A stretch of DNA of 64,000 nt from Burkholderiaceae bacterium (GTDB lineage: Bacteria; Pseudomonadota; Gammaproteobacteria; Burkholderiales; Burkholderiaceae_E): the NCBI GenBank assembly GCA_027493945.1, contig JAOSJU010000001.1, positions 1,364,001-1,428,000 on the forward strand, read 5' to 3'. Shown here one piece after another: positions 36,155 to 45,406 of the stretch (position 1 is its first letter; every line of letters begins with the position of its first letter). A program made the translations under genes and the position numbers. A model generated the notes under the pieces. It saw nothing but the letters and a program-made list of their open reading frames with translations, made no database searches and had not been told where the DNA came from.

Positions 36155-37678
36155 ATGTCCATCGACTACCTAAAGCGCATCCTCACCGCGAAGGTCTACG
36201 ACGTCGCCGACGAGACGCCGCTCGACCCCGCGGACATCCTGTCGACCCGGCTGTCCAATCGCGTGCTGCTCAAGCGCGAGGACATGCAGCCGGTGTTTTC
36301 GTTCAAGCTGCGCGGAGCGTACAACCGGATGGCGCGGCTGTCGGCCGGGGAGCTGGCGCGCGGCGTCATCGCCGCCTCGGCCGGCAACCACGCCCAGGGC
36401 GTGGCGCTGGCGGCGCGCCGCCTCGGCTGCCGCGCGGTGATCGTGATGCCGGTGACCACGCCGCAGGTCAAGATCGACGCGGTCAGGGCGCTGGGCGGAG
36501 AGGTCGTGCTCACCGGCGAGTCGTACAGCGACGCAGCCGCGGCGGCGACCGCGCAGCAGCAGCGCGAGGGGCTCACCTTCGTGCACCCGTTCGACGACCC
36601 CGACGTGATCGCCGGCCAGGGCACGATCGGCATGGAGATCATGCGCCAGCACCAGGGCCCGCTGCATGCCATCTTCGTGCCGATCGGCGGCGGCGGGCTG
36701 GCCGCCGGCGTGGCCGCCTACGTGAAACAGGTGCGCCCCGAGGTCCGCGTGATCGGCGTGCAGACAATCGATTCCGACACGATGGCGCGCTCGATCCGGG
36801 CGGGCCGGCGCGTCGAACTGCACGACGTCGGCCTGTTCTCGGACGGCACCGCGGTCAAGAAGGTCGGCGAAGAGACGTTCCGGCTGTGCCGCGCCCTGCT
36901 CGACGACGTCGTGGTGGTGGACACCGATGCGATCTGCGCCGCGATCAAGGACGTGTTCCAGGACACCCGCTCGATCCTCGAGCCTGCCGGCGCGCTGTCG
37001 GTCGCGGGGCTGAAGGCCTGGGTCGAGCGTGAGAAGGTGCACGACCAGACGCTGGTTGCGGTGGCCAGCGGCGCGAACATGAATTTCGACCGGCTGCGCT
37101 TCGTCTCCGAGCGCGCCGAGATCGGCGAGCGCCGCGAGGCGGTGTTCGCGGTGACCATCCCCGAAGAGCGCGGCAGCTTCCGCCGCTTCTGCGAGACGAT
37201 CGGGCCACGCAACGTCACCGAGTTCAACTACCGGATCGCCGACCCCACCCAGGCGCACGTCTTCGTCGGCATCCAGACCTCGCGTCCCGGCGAGGCCGCG
37301 CAGATCGCCGCCGGCTTCGAGGCGGCGGGCTTTCCCGCGCTCGACCTCACCGACGACGAGCTCGGCAAGCTGCACCTGCGCCACATGGTGGGCGGCAACT
37401 CGGCGCTGGCGAAGAACGAACTGCTCTACAGCTTCGAGTTCCCGGAGCGCCCCGGCGCGCTGATGCGCTTCCTGTCGAGCATGAGCCCGAACTGGAACAT
37501 CTCGCTGTTCCACTACCGCAACCACGGCGCCGACTACGGCCGCATCCTGGTCGGCATCCAGGTGCCGGCCGGCGAAAAGAAGCAGTTCCGCGAGTTCCTG
37601 GCCACCCTCGGCTACCCGCACCGCGACGAAAGCCAGCACCCCGCCTACCGGCTGTTCCTGGGCGCGCACGCGAGCTGA
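36155..37678 (+). CDS. ilvA: Biosynthetic threonine ammonia-lyase IlvA
   Basis: 507 residues starting MSIDYLKRILTAKVYDVADE. PLP lysine in FSFKLRGAYNR; the glycine loop PIGGGGLAAGVAAY; two C-terminal ACT-like regulatory domains (AVFAVTIPEERGSFRRFCET and LLYSFEFPERPGALMRFLSS) that bind isoleucine and valine. It converts threonine to 2-oxobutanoate, the first step of isoleucine synthesis. A TAGAAT box at 36139 lies only 11 bases before the ATG, suggesting a very short leader. The gene ends ten bases before the first giant palindrome. Confidence 0.96.
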   Translation: MSIDYLKRILTAKVYDVADETPLDPADILSTRLSNRVLLKREDMQPVFSFKLRGAYNRMARLSAGELARGVIAASAGNHAQGVALAARRLGCRAVIVMPVTTPQVKIDAVRALGGEVVLTGESYSDAAAAATAQQQREGLTFVHPFDDPDVIAGQGTIGMEIMRQHQGPLHAIFVPIGGGGLAAGVAAYVKQVRPEVRVIGVQTIDSDTMARSIRAGRRVELHDVGLFSDGTAVKKVGEETFRLCRALLDDVVVVDTDAICAAIKDVFQDTRSILEPAGALSVAGLKAWVEREKVHDQTLVAVASGANMNFDRLRFVSERAEIGERREAVFAVTIPEERGSFRRFCETIGPRNVTEFNYRIADPTQAHVFVGIQTSRPGEAAQIAAGFEAAGFPALDLTDDELGKLHLRHMVGGNSALAKNELLYSFEFPERPGALMRFLSSMSPNWNISLFHYRNHGADYGRILVGIQVPAGEKKQFREFLATLGYPHRDESQHPAYRLFLGAHAS

Positions 37679-37688
37679 GCGTCGCGCC

Positions 37689-38003
37689 GCGGCAAGCGGC
37701 GGCGAGCCGGGGTGCGAAGGGCCTGAGCGGAGCGCGTGCGGCGGGCCCCTTGGGGCGCTGGCTGCAGCGGTCGGTGCTTCGCACCGACTCCCTCCGCTGC
37801 TCGCCTCGGGGTCGTGCGGCGCAACTCACTTCGCTCGCTACGCTCGCTTCGTTCAGACAGAGCGCCGCAAGTCAGATGTACGAAGCGCGCTTCGCGCGCC
37901 GACCCCGACGCTGCGCTGCTCGGCGCCGCAGACAGCGCCCCAAGGGGCCCGCCGCACGCGCTCCGCTCAGGCCCTTCGCCCCCGGCTCGCCGCCGCTTGC
38001 CGC
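37689..38003. repeat. Giant palindrome 1 (72-bp arms around a ~172-bp core)
   Basis: The left arm (37689-37760, starting GCGGCAAGCGGCGGCGAGCC) is complementary to the right arm (37933-38003) with about one mismatch and one length difference. The core (37761-37932) starts GGCTGCAGCGGTCGGTGCTT and is itself partly self-complementary (CGGGGTCG with CGACCCCG; TGCGGCGC with GCGCCGCA). No convincing frame. The same core recurs, inverted, in palindrome 2. It lies directly after ilvA and would form a very long RNA hairpin. Confidence 0.85.
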
Positions 38004-38174
38004 TCTGGAAACGTCAATGGTGTTCCAGGCGAAGACGGGACCGTTGCTCACGAATGCCACGACGTTGTCGGCATAAGCGCGGGCCATGCGCCGCGGGCGC
38101 GCCTCGTGCGTGGCCGAGAAGCGCAGCAGGCACACCCGCCAAGCGGGGGCAAGCACCTGGCGCACAACGTGAGC
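38004..38174. other. Unique spacer between the two giant palindromes
   Basis: 171 bases with lower repetitiveness than either side. On the minus strand a frame reads VRQVLAPAWRVCLLRFSATH, EARPRRMARAYADNVVAFVS, NGPVFAWNTIDV without a stop, but it lacks a ribosome binding site and runs into the palindrome, so I do not call it a gene. It could be a gene fragment. Confidence 0.4.
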
Positions 38175-38550
38175 TGATCGGAATCACCCCGGGCCGGAGC
38201 GGGGCTGGCGCGGCGCGCTAGCCCAGCGCGCGCTGGCGTGGCGAACGCGGAGTGGGCGCGGCCCGGCGAAGCGCTGTCTGCGGCGCCGAGCAGCGCAGCG
38301 TCGGGGTCGGCGCGCGAAGCGCGCTTCGTACTTCTGACTTGCGGCGCCCTGTCTGAGCGGAGCTCGCGAAGCGAGCGTAGCGAGTTGCGCCGCACGACCC
38401 CGACGTGAGCAGCGCGGGAAGTCGGTGCGCAGCACCGACCGCTGCAGCCAGCGCTTCGCCGGGCCGCGCCCACTCCGCGTTCGCCACGCCAGCGCGCGCT
38501 GGGCCAGCGCGCCGCGCCAGCCCCGCTCCGGCCCGGGGTGATTCCGATCA
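38175..38550. repeat. Giant palindrome 2 (~100-bp arms around the same core, inverted)
   Basis: The arms 38175-38275 and 38451-38550 start TGATCGGAATCACCCCGGGC on both strands and match over about 100 bases with one mismatch. Their sequence is unrelated to the arms of palindrome 1. The core 38276-38450 is the reverse complement of the core of palindrome 1 with scattered differences. It ends 39 bases before the hemA start, so the hemA promoter is squeezed between it and the gene. Confidence 0.87.
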
Positions 38551-38588
38551 AGCCAGAGGCGCCCGAATCCGATAATATTCAAGCTCTT

Positions 38589-39908
38589 ATGCAACTTCTC
38601 ACGCTCGGCCTGAACCACCAGACCGCGCCGCTGGCGCTGCGCGAGCGCGTGTCGTTCCCGGGCGAGACGCTGAGGGCGGCGCTGGCCGACCTGCGCGAGC
38701 GGTTGCATGCGGTGGCCCCCGAGTCGGCGATCCTGTCCACCTGCAACCGCACCGAGATCTACTGTGCGACGCGCGAGCCGCAGGAGGCGAAGGCTGCGAT
38801 CGCGGGCTGGCTCGACCATCGCCACCGGATCGACGAAGCGGCGCTGCTCGCGCACCTGTACGCGCTGCCCAACGGCGAAGCGGTGCGCCACGCATTCCGC
38901 GTCGCCGCCGGGCTCGATTCGATGGTGCTCGGCGAGCCGCAGATCCTCGGCCAGATGAAGCAGGCCGCGCGGGTCGCGCACGAAGCCGGCGCGCTGGGCT
39001 CGCACCTTCACCAGCTGTTCCAGCGCTCGTTCGCGGTTGCCAAGGAAGTCCGCAGCACCACCGAGATCGGCGCACATTCGGTGTCGATGGCCGCCGCCGC
39101 GGTGCGGCTGGCGCGGCGCATCTTCGAAGACCTGCGCGACACCCGCGTGCTGTTCGTCGGCGCAGGCGAGATGATCGAGCTGGCGGCCACGCATTTCGCC
39201 GCCCAGCACCCGAAAGCGATGGTCGTGGCCAATCGCACGATCGACCGCGCGGCCCGGCTCGCGCAGCGGCTCGGCGCCGAGACCCTGCGCCTGGCCGAGC
39301 TGCCCGAACGGCTCGACGAATTCGACATCGTCGTCTCCTGTACGGCGAGCTCGCTGCCGATCATCGGGCTGGGCATGGTCGAGCGCGCCACGCGCGCGCG
39401 GCGGCGCAAGCCGATGTTCATGGTCGACCTCGCGGTGCCGCGCGACATCGAAGCCGAAGTCGCCCGCCTCGACGACGTCTTTCTCTACACGGTCGACGAC
39501 CTCGGCCGGCAGGTGGCCGCCGGCCACGAGAACCGGCGCGCCGCGGTGGCGCAGGCCGAGGCGATCATCGAGACCCGCGTCGACGCGTTCATGCAATGGA
39601 TGTCGACGCGCCGCGCGGTTCCCGCGATCCGCTCGCTGCACGCGCGCGGCGACGCGATCCGCCGTGCCGAGCTCGAGCGCGCGCGCCGCGCGCTGGCCCG
39701 CGGCGAGACGCCCGAGCAGGTCGTCGAGCTGCTGGCGCACGCGCTCACCGCGAAGTTCCTGCACGGGCCCACCAGCCTGCTGCACGGGCCGGATACCCAG
39801 CGCGAGCACCTGCTGCCGATCATCGACCAGTTGCTCCCCGACCGTTTCGCCCCGGCGGCGCCCGACGCCCCCGGCAGCGACGACGACACGCGCGCCGCAT
39901 CCATGTAG
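38589..39908 (+). CDS. hemA: Glutamyl-tRNA reductase HemA
   Basis: 439 residues from [20 protein letters not shown]. Catalytic Cys in [11 protein letters not shown]; the substrate loop [17 protein letters not shown]; the NADPH Rossmann motif [15 protein letters not shown]-terminal dimerisation helices. It makes glutamate-1-semialdehyde, the first committed step of tetrapyrrole synthesis. First gene of a hemA-prfA-prmC run. A GATAATATT stretch at 38571 is a possible -10 element. Confidence 0.97.
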   Translation: MQLLTLGLNHQTAPLALRERVSFPGETLRAALADLRERLHAVAPESAILSTCNRTEIYCATREPQEAKAAIAGWLDHRHRIDEAALLAHLYALPNGEAVRHAFRVAAGLDSMVLGEPQILGQMKQAARVAHEAGALGSHLHQLFQRSFAVAKEVRSTTEIGAHSVSMAAAAVRLARRIFEDLRDTRVLFVGAGEMIELAATHFAAQHPKAMVVANRTIDRAARLAQRLGAETLRLAELPERLDEFDIVVSCTASSLPIIGLGMVERATRARRRKPMFMVDLAVPRDIEAEVARLDDVFLYTVDDLGRQVAAGHENRRAAVAQAEAIIETRVDAFMQWMSTRRAVPAIRSLHARGDAIRRAELERARRALARGETPEQVVELLAHALTAKFLHGPTSLLHGPDTQREHLLPIIDQLLPDRFAPAAPDAPGSDDDTRAASM

Positions 39909-39919
39909 CTGACCCGGGC

Positions 39920-41005
39920 ATGAAGGCGTCGATGCAGGCCAGGCTCGAGCAGCTCGAACGCCGCCTGGCCGAAGTCAACCTGCTGCTGTCCGGCGAGGAC
40001 GCCGCGAGCGACCTCGAAGCGTTTCGCCGCGCCAGCCGCGAGCATTCGGAGTTGACGCAGGTCGTCGAATGCTACGAAGGCTGGAAGCGCGCCATCGCCG
40101 ACCTGCGCACCGCCGAACAGATGCGCTCGGAGCCGGCGATGCGCGAGTTCGCTGACGAGGAGGCGAGCGCGGCCACCGCCCGCGCCGCCGACCAGGAGGC
40201 GCTGCTGCAGCGGCTGCTGCTGCCGAAGGATCCGAACGACGAGCGCAGCGTGCTGCTCGAGATCCGCGCCGGCACTGGCGGCGACGAATCCGCGCTGTTC
40301 GCCGGCGCGCTGCTGCGCATGTACCTGCGCTTCGCCGAACGCCGCGGCTGGCGCACCGAGATCGTCTCGGCCAGCGAATCGGAGCTCGGCGGCTACAAGG
40401 AAGTGATCGTCCGCATCGACGGCGGCGGCGCCTGGTCGCAGCTGAAGTTCGAATCGGGCGGGCACCGGGTGCAGCGCGTGCCCGAGACCGAGGCGCAGGG
40501 GCGCATCCATACCTCGGCCTGCACGGTGGCGGTGATGCCCGAAGCCGACGAAATCGGCGAGATCGACATCGATCCCGACGAGATCCGCGTCGACGTGTTC
40601 CGCGCCTCGGGCGCCGGCGGGCAGCATGTGAACAAGACCGAATCGGCGGTGCGCATCACGCACCTGCCCACCGGCATGGTGGTCGAATGCCAGGACGACC
40701 GATCGCAGCATCGCAACCGCGATCGCGCGATGCAGGTGCTCGCCACGCGGTTGAAGGACCGTCGCACGAGCGAGGCGCAGGCGCGCGAGGCCGCGCAGCG
40801 CAAGTCGCTGATCGGCTCGGGCGACCGCTCGGAGCGCATCCGCACCTACAACTTCCCGCAGGGCCGGGTCACCGACCACCGCATCAACCTCACGCTGTAC
40901 AAGCTGCAGCAGGTGATGGACGGAGACCTCGACGAGATGATCGCCGCGCTGTCGGCCGAGCATCAGGCGCGCCTGCTCGCCGAACTCGGCGAGGGTGCCC
41001 AGTGA
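39920..41005 (+). CDS. prfA: Peptide chain release factor 1 PrfA
   Basis: 361 residues from [20 protein letters not shown]. The catalytic GGQ is in [20 protein letters not shown], and the RF1 stop-recognition region includes [14 protein letters not shown]. It terminates translation at UAA/UAG. It lies 11 bases after hemA, and its stop overlaps the GTG of prmC, which methylates the GGQ glutamine of this protein. Confidence 0.97.
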   Translation: MKASMQARLEQLERRLAEVNLLLSGEDAASDLEAFRRASREHSELTQVVECYEGWKRAIADLRTAEQMRSEPAMREFADEEASAATARAADQEALLQRLLLPKDPNDERSVLLEIRAGTGGDESALFAGALLRMYLRFAERRGWRTEIVSASESELGGYKEVIVRIDGGGAWSQLKFESGGHRVQRVPETEAQGRIHTSACTVAVMPEADEIGEIDIDPDEIRVDVFRASGAGGQHVNKTESAVRITHLPTGMVVECQDDRSQHRNRDRAMQVLATRLKDRRTSEAQAREAAQRKSLIGSGDRSERIRTYNFPQGRVTDHRINLTLYKLQQVMDGDLDEMIAALSAEHQARLLAELGEGAQ

Positions 41006-41921
41006 GCCGGCGCGATGCCATGCCGGCGCCGCAAGCGCACGCGCGCGTCCCCGCCGCGGGCGTGCCGGCTGCGATGCCGGCCACTGCCGCCGCGCCGAGC
41101 TGGGAGCGGCTGGTGCTCGCGAGCGGCCTGCCGCGGCTCGAGGCCCGGGCGCTGCTCGAACACGCCAGCGGCCGCCGGCGCGAGTGGCTGGTCGCGCACG
41201 GCGACGAGCCCGCCGAGGCGCGCGCGGCCGCCGCCTTTGCCGAACTGGCGCGACGGCGCCGCGACGGCGAGCCGATCGCCTACCTGACCGGCTCGCGCGA
41301 GTTCCTGGGGCGCGACTTCGAGGTGTCGCCGGCGGTGCTGATCCCGCGCCCCGAGACCGAACTGCTCGTGCAGGCGGCGATCGAGCGCGCCCCGCGCGGC
41401 GCCCGGGTGCTCGACCTCGGCACCGGCAGCGGCGCGATCGCGATCAGCCTGGCCTGCGAGCGGGACGACCTGCGCGTGCTCGGCGCCGATGCGTCGCCGC
41501 AGGCGCTGGCGGTAGCCACCCGGAACGGACAACGGCTGGCCGGCGACGCGCTGGCGAACGGCCGGCTGCGGCTGCGCGCGGGCAGCTGGTGGGAGGCGAT
41601 CGCCGCCGCGGAGCGATTCGACCTCGTCGTCTCGAACCCGCCCTACGTGCAGGCCGGCGACCCGCACTGGCGCAGGGCGACCTGCGCTTCGAGCCGCCGC
41701 AGGCGCTCGCGGCCGGACCCGACGGGCTGGCGGCGCTGCGAGAGATCGTCGCCGGCGCCGGCGATCGGCTGCGGCCCGGCGGGTGGCTGCTGCTCGAGCA
41801 CGGCTTCGACCAGGACGCGGCGGTGCGGGCGCTGCTGGCCGGCGCCGGCTTCACGGCGATCCTCACCCTTGCCGACGCCGCCGGCATGCCCCGCGTGACG
41901 CTCGGGCGCCGCCCCGAATAA
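41002..41921 (+). CDS. prmC: Release factor glutamine methyltransferase PrmC (frameshifted)
   Basis: About 306 residues after repair. GTG 41002 overlaps the prfA stop (GTGA); ATG 41017 is possible. SAM motif [20 protein letters not shown], catalytic [11 protein letters not shown], and [16 protein letters not shown] in the N-terminal substrate-binding part. After VQAGDPHL the frame shifts near 41670 to [20 protein letters not shown] and ends [10 protein letters not shown]. As prmC is close to essential, the break is most likely a sequence error. Confidence 0.92.
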
Positions 41922-41928
41922 CCCCGGT

Positions 41929-41958
41929 TTGACGCTGGGTCCGGCTCGTTCCTAGAAT
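41929..41958 (+). promoter_or_regulatory. Sigma-70-type promoter for grxD
   Basis: TTGACG (41929-41934) and TAGAAT (41953-41958) are separated by 18 bases and lie 46 bases upstream of the grxD ATG. This is the clearest -35/-10 pair I found in the window. Confidence 0.6.
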
Positions 41959-42004
41959 CGATCTTCCGCCGCATCCCGGCGCAGCCGTTCTTCCGAGGCA
42001 CTCA

Positions 42005-42325
42005 ATGGACGCAAAGGCATTCATCCAGAAGACCGTCACCGACAACCCCGTCGTGCTGTTCATGAAGGGCACGGCGGAGTTCCCCCAGTGCGGCTTCTCC
42101 GGCCGCGCGATCCAGATCCTGAAGTCCTGTGGCGTGAAGAACCTCGTCACGGTCAACGTGCTCGAAGACGACGAGGTCCGCCAGGCGATCAAGGAATACG
42201 CGAACTGGCCGACGATTCCGCAGCTCTACATCGGCGGGGAGTTCGTCGGCGGCTCCGACATCATGTCCGAGATGTACCAGTCGGGCGAGCTGCAGAAGCT
42301 GATTCCGCAGGCCGCGCAGGCCTGA
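42005..42325 (+). CDS. grxD: Monothiol glutaredoxin GrxD (Grx4)
   Basis: 106 residues: the KGTAEFPQCGFSGRAIQIL motif with the CGFS active site, then the TIPQLYIGGEFVGGSDI glutathione-binding region. CGFS glutaredoxins bind and transfer [2Fe-2S] clusters in Fe-S assembly. It follows prmC in an order frequent in Burkholderiales and has its own promoter. Confidence 0.97.
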   Translation: MDAKAFIQKTVTDNPVVLFMKGTAEFPQCGFSGRAIQILKSCGVKNLVTVNVLEDDEVRQAIKEYANWPTIPQLYIGGEFVGGSDIMSEMYQSGELQKLIPQAAQA

Positions 42326-42358
42326 GGCGGCTCGCAACGGCGCCAGTAGAATGGCGCC

Positions 42359-42955
42359 GTGAATTCCGGCCGACTCATCGTTGCGATCACCGGCGCCACC
42401 GGCGCCCTCTACGGCGTGCGCCTGCTCGAAGTGCTGCGGGCGACGCCGGGCATCGAGATCCACCTGATGGTCACGCCGGCCGGCTGGATGAACGTCGAAC
42501 AGGAACTGCAGCGCCCGCGCGGCGAGATCGAGGCGCTGGCCCACGTGGTGCACAGCGTGCGCGACGTCGGCGCGAGCGTCGCCTCGGGCTCGTTCCCCAC
42601 TGACGGGATGGTCGTCGCGCCGTGCTCGATGAAGACGCTGGCCGCGATTGCCCAGGGGCTGTCGGACAACCTGGTCACCCGTGCCGCCGACGTGGTGCTC
42701 AAGGAGCGCCGCCGCCTCGTGCTGCTCGCGCGCGAGACGCCGCTGAACCTCGCGCACCTGCGCAACATGACCGCCGTCACCGAGATGGGCGGCATCGTCT
42801 TCCCGCCGCTGCCCGCGTTCTATCATCGCCCGCAGACCATCGGCGACCTGATCGACCATACCTGCGCCCGCGTGCTCGACCTGTTCGGGATCGGGCACCG
42901 GCTGGCCCCGCGCTGGGGCGGCCTGCGCGCTGCCGAAGAAGGAGAACCCCGATGA
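42359..42955 (+). CDS. ubiX: Flavin prenyltransferase UbiX
   Basis: 198 residues with a GTG start (MNSGRLIVAITGATGALYGV). FMN-binding motifs ITGATGALYGVRLLE and VVAPCSMKTLAAIAQGLSDN, and ARETPLNLAHLRNM. It makes prenylated FMN for UbiD decarboxylases. Directly before the start is a 7-bp stem hairpin (GGCGCCA, GTAGAA, TGGCGCC; 42339-42358) whose loop contains a TAGAAT-like box, so a promoter and a start-adjacent hairpin overlap. Confidence 0.95.
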   Translation: MNSGRLIVAITGATGALYGVRLLEVLRATPGIEIHLMVTPAGWMNVEQELQRPRGEIEALAHVVHSVRDVGASVASGSFPTDGMVVAPCSMKTLAAIAQGLSDNLVTRAADVVLKERRRLVLLARETPLNLAHLRNMTAVTEMGGIVFPPLPAFYHRPQTIGDLIDHTCARVLDLFGIGHRLAPRWGGLRAAEEGEPR

Positions 42956-43383
42956 CGATGAAGATGCTCGTGGCCACCGACGGCTCGAAGAACGCGCTGA
43001 ACGCGGTGAAGTACGCGGCCCAGCTGCTCGCGCGCATGGCCGACGGCGGCTCGATCACGCTGATCAGCGTGCACGACGACGTCGCGCTCAGGCATGCGCG
43101 CCGCTTCGTCGGCAAGGAGGCGGTGAACGACTATCTTCGCGAGCTCGGCGAACAGGACATCGCCGAGGCGCGCAAGTATCTGGACAAGGCCGGAATCGCG
43201 CACGACATGATCCTGCGCACCGGGCACGTGCCCACCGAGATCGCCGCGGCGGCCGAACGCGGAAAGTTCGACCTGCTGGTGCTGGGCTCGAAGGGCCGCA
43301 GCGCGGTGAAGGACCTGCTGATCGGCTCGGTCGCCCGTCGCGTGGCCGAGATCTCGAAGGTTCCGGTGCTGCTGGTGAAGTAG
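42952..43383 (+). CDS. Universal stress protein (UspA family)
   Basis: 143 residues from MTMKMLVATDGSKNALNAVK; ATG overlaps the ubiX stop (ATGA). The ATP-binding signature LGSKGRSAVKDLLIGSVARR marks the nucleotide-binding USP subgroup. It is likely a cytoplasmic dimer. Co-transcription with ubiX is indicated by the overlap. Confidence 0.93.
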   Translation: MTMKMLVATDGSKNALNAVKYAAQLLARMADGGSITLISVHDDVALRHARRFVGKEAVNDYLRELGEQDIAEARKYLDKAGIAHDMILRTGHVPTEIAAAAERGKFDLLVLGSKGRSAVKDLLIGSVARRVAEISKVPVLLVK

Positions 43384-43411
43384 GCCGCAACCCACCGACA
43401 AGGAGCGCGCC

Positions 43412-43756
43412 ATGTCGCTGATCATCGGATGGGCGATCAACGCGGCGAGCCTGCTGGTGCTCGCCTGGCTCATGCCCGCGGTCACGGTGGCCGGCTTCGG
43501 CACCGCGCTGGTCGCGGCGCTGGTGCTCGGGCTGCTCAACGCGGTGATCCGCCCGGTGTTGCTGGTGCTCACGCTTCCGGTGAACCTGCTCACCCTTGGG
43601 CTGTTCACCTTCGTGATCAACGGCTTCCTGTTCTGGCTGGCGGCGCGCTTCCTCGAGGGCTTCGAGGTGCGCAGCTTCGGCTGGGCGATGCTCGCGGCGA
43701 TCGTCTACAGCCTGATCAGCTGGACGGTGAGCGCGCTGCTGCCCCGGGCTCGCTGA
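43412..43756 (+). CDS. Phage holin family 4-like membrane protein (YvlD type)
   Basis: 114 residues with four hydrophobic helices; starts MSLIIGWAINAASLLVLAWL with AAGGAG ten bases upstream. The motif GLLNAVIRPVLLVLTLPVNL, then LTLGLFTFVINGFLF, is diagnostic of the YvlD/phage-holin-4-like family, small inner-membrane proteins of unknown role. Its 3' end overlaps the convergent lipoprotein gene by 41 bases. Confidence 0.9.
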   Translation: MSLIIGWAINAASLLVLAWLMPAVTVAGFGTALVAALVLGLLNAVIRPVLLVLTLPVNLLTLGLFTFVINGFLFWLAARFLEGFEVRSFGWAMLAAIVYSLISWTVSALLPRAR

Positions 43757-44441
43757 CCGCCGCTGCCGGTCGCGCGGCCTGCGCGACCACCCAGTCCTGC
43801 GCCTCGTCGAGCAGCCGTCCCAGCGCCCGCCCGAACGCGGCCGCGGCCTGCGCGGCCGACTCGTTCGCCAGCGGCTCGGCCTGCGCGAAGCGACGCCGGC
43901 CGATCGTGCGACGCGCCGCCCGGCCGGTGAGCTCGGCCACCAGTTCGATGCGCGCCACGCCTGGCGGGGCGAGGTCGTCGTGATAGAGCTGCTCGAGTTG
44001 CAGCTCGAGCAGCCAGTCGCCGCGCACCGGCGCGGTCGCGGACGCGACGTCGGCAAAGGCGCCGCTCGTCGCGAGCCGTCGCGCAAGCAGGCGCGCGATG
44101 CGTGCCGCGGGCCGCTCGGTCCAGCTGGCGAACTGGTAGCTGGCGCGGGCGCCGGGCGCGCGGCTGTAGGCGATCGCGGTGCCGTCGAGAAACGCGTTGG
44201 CCGCGACGCCGTCGACGAGCAGCGTGCGCGCACTCGCCCTGGCGGCGGCGTTGCCGGCGGCGGTGGCGGTGCCTGCGCTGGCGCCGCCCCCGGTCGCACG
44301 CGGCGCCGCCGCTCCCGGATCGTCGAGCTCGTAGTACAGATGCGCGGGCGCCTGGCCCGGTCCGATGCAGCCGGGCAGGGCCGCGGCAAGCGGCATCGCA
44401 CCGAGCGCGCGCAGCAAGCGCCTGCGCAACCCAAGCTTCAT
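43716..44441 (-). CDS. ABC-type transport auxiliary lipoprotein (PqiC/DUF330 type)
   Basis: 241 residues. Signal peptide with MPLAAALPGC lipobox; then HLYYELDDPG, a Gly/Ala-rich linker, and the DUF330-type body (TAIAYSRAPGARASYQFASW; LELQLEQLYHDDLAPPGVAR). It is the outer-membrane-facing partner of MCE systems, comparable to PqiC. ATG overlaps the mlaD-like stop. Last gene of the mlaE-mlaF-mlaD operon. Confidence 0.87.
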   Translation of the reverse strand: MKLGLRRRLLRALGAMPLAAALPGCIGPGQAPAHLYYELDDPGAAAPRATGGGASAGTATAAGNAAARASARTLLVDGVAANAFLDGTAIAYSRAPGARASYQFASWTERPAARIARLLARRLATSGAFADVASATAPVRGDWLLELQLEQLYHDDLAPPGVARIELVAELTGRAARRTIGRRRFAQAEPLANESAAQAAAAFGRALGRLLDEAQDWVVAQAARPAAAVSEPGAAARSPSS

Positions 44442-45406
44442 TGCAGTTTCTCCCCGGGACCAAGCTGCGCCGGCGACGGCCCGAGCAGCGCAGCGCGCGG
44501 ATCGCGCAGCCGCTCGGCCGCGCGCGACAGCTGTTCGGCGCCGTGCCGCAGCTCGCGCGCGGTGGTCCGCAATTCGAGCGCGCCGGCATCGGCGGTAACG
44601 TCGAGCCGCTGCGCGATCGCCGCGGATTCGCGCTCGAGCGCCTTCGCGGCCGCCGAGAGGTCGGCAAGCGTCGCCTGTGCCTGCCGGCCCAGCGGCTGCA
44701 TCTCGCGCAGCAGCGCGCTGCCGTCGCCGGCCACCTGGCCGATCGACGCGGCAATGTCGCGGCTGGAGCGCTGCATCGCCAGCGCCGTCTCGCGGATGCT
44801 GTCAGCGGCGAGATCGAGCCGCTGCAGCCGCGCGTCGAGCCCGCCGGCCAGGTCGCGCACTGCCGCCACCGCCTCGACCAGCGTCTTGCGGTTTTCCGCG
44901 TTCAGCAACTGCTCGAGGTTCGCCAGCGCCCCCTCGCCGGTCACCGCGAGCCGGCTGAGCGCGCCGGCGATCTGCTCGAGGCCGGAGGTGCCCTCGGGAA
45001 TCACCGGATAGCGCTCGCCCGGTGACACCTCGACCAGTTCGGGGCCGGGCGTGCCCGGCGTGATCAGGTCGATGCGCGCCAGGCCGGTGACCAGGTTGCG
45101 CGCGATCACCGCTTCGGTGTTGCGGCTCACCGGCGTCTGGCGGTCGACGCGCACGGCGACCTCGACGCGGTTGATGTTGTCGCGCGAGATCGAGTATTCC
45201 TGGACGCGGCCGACCTTCACGCCGCGCATGTTGACGTCGCTGCCGAGTTGCAGGCCGTCGAGCGACTGCTTCTCGAAATGGATCGAATAGAAGCGGTAGC
45301 CCGCCGCCCCACCCTCGCGCGCGAGCCACACGTAGGCGATGCCGACGGCCGCGATCAGGGCCAGCACGACCGCGCCCACCAGCGTGTACCGGGCTTCAGG
45401 CTCCAT
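44438..45406 (-). CDS. mlaD: MCE-domain protein MlaD-like
   Basis: 322 residues from MEPEARYTLVGAVVLALIAA. An N-terminal transmembrane helix, then the MCE domain (YRFYSIHFEKQSLDGLQLGS; VNMRGVKVGRVQEYSI), and a long C-terminal coiled coil (ALEAA-rich, residues about 180-310). MCE proteins form hexameric rings that pass lipids between membranes. The long helical tail makes it closer to the tunnel- or needle-forming type than to short MlaD. Overlaps mlaF by 11 bases. Confidence 0.9.
   Translation of the reverse strand: MEPEARYTLVGAVVLALIAAVGIAYVWLAREGGAAGYRFYSIHFEKQSLDGLQLGSDVNMRGVKVGRVQEYSISRDNINRVEVAVRVDRQTPVSRNTEAVIARNLVTGLARIDLITPGTPGPELVEVSPGERYPVIPEGTSGLEQIAGALSRLAVTGEGALANLEQLLNAENRKTLVEAVAAVRDLAGGLDARLQRLDLAADSIRETALAMQRSSRDIAASIGQVAGDGSALLREMQPLGRQAQATLADLSAAAKALERESAAIAQRLDVTADAGALELRTTARELRHGAEQLSRAAERLRDPRAALLGPSPAQLGPGEKLQ

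Noticed and set aside
37872-38165. 97-residue minus-strand frame between the giant palindromes
   Set aside because: Its C-terminal half is palindrome sequence, and no start signal was found; the unique half may be a gene fragment but cannot be called.
37689-38550. CRISPR array or tandem repeat
   Set aside because: Repeats are inverted, not direct, and no regular spacers exist.
38175-38550. Simple Rho-independent terminator
   Set aside because: Arms of about 100 bp with no T-run far exceed terminator size.
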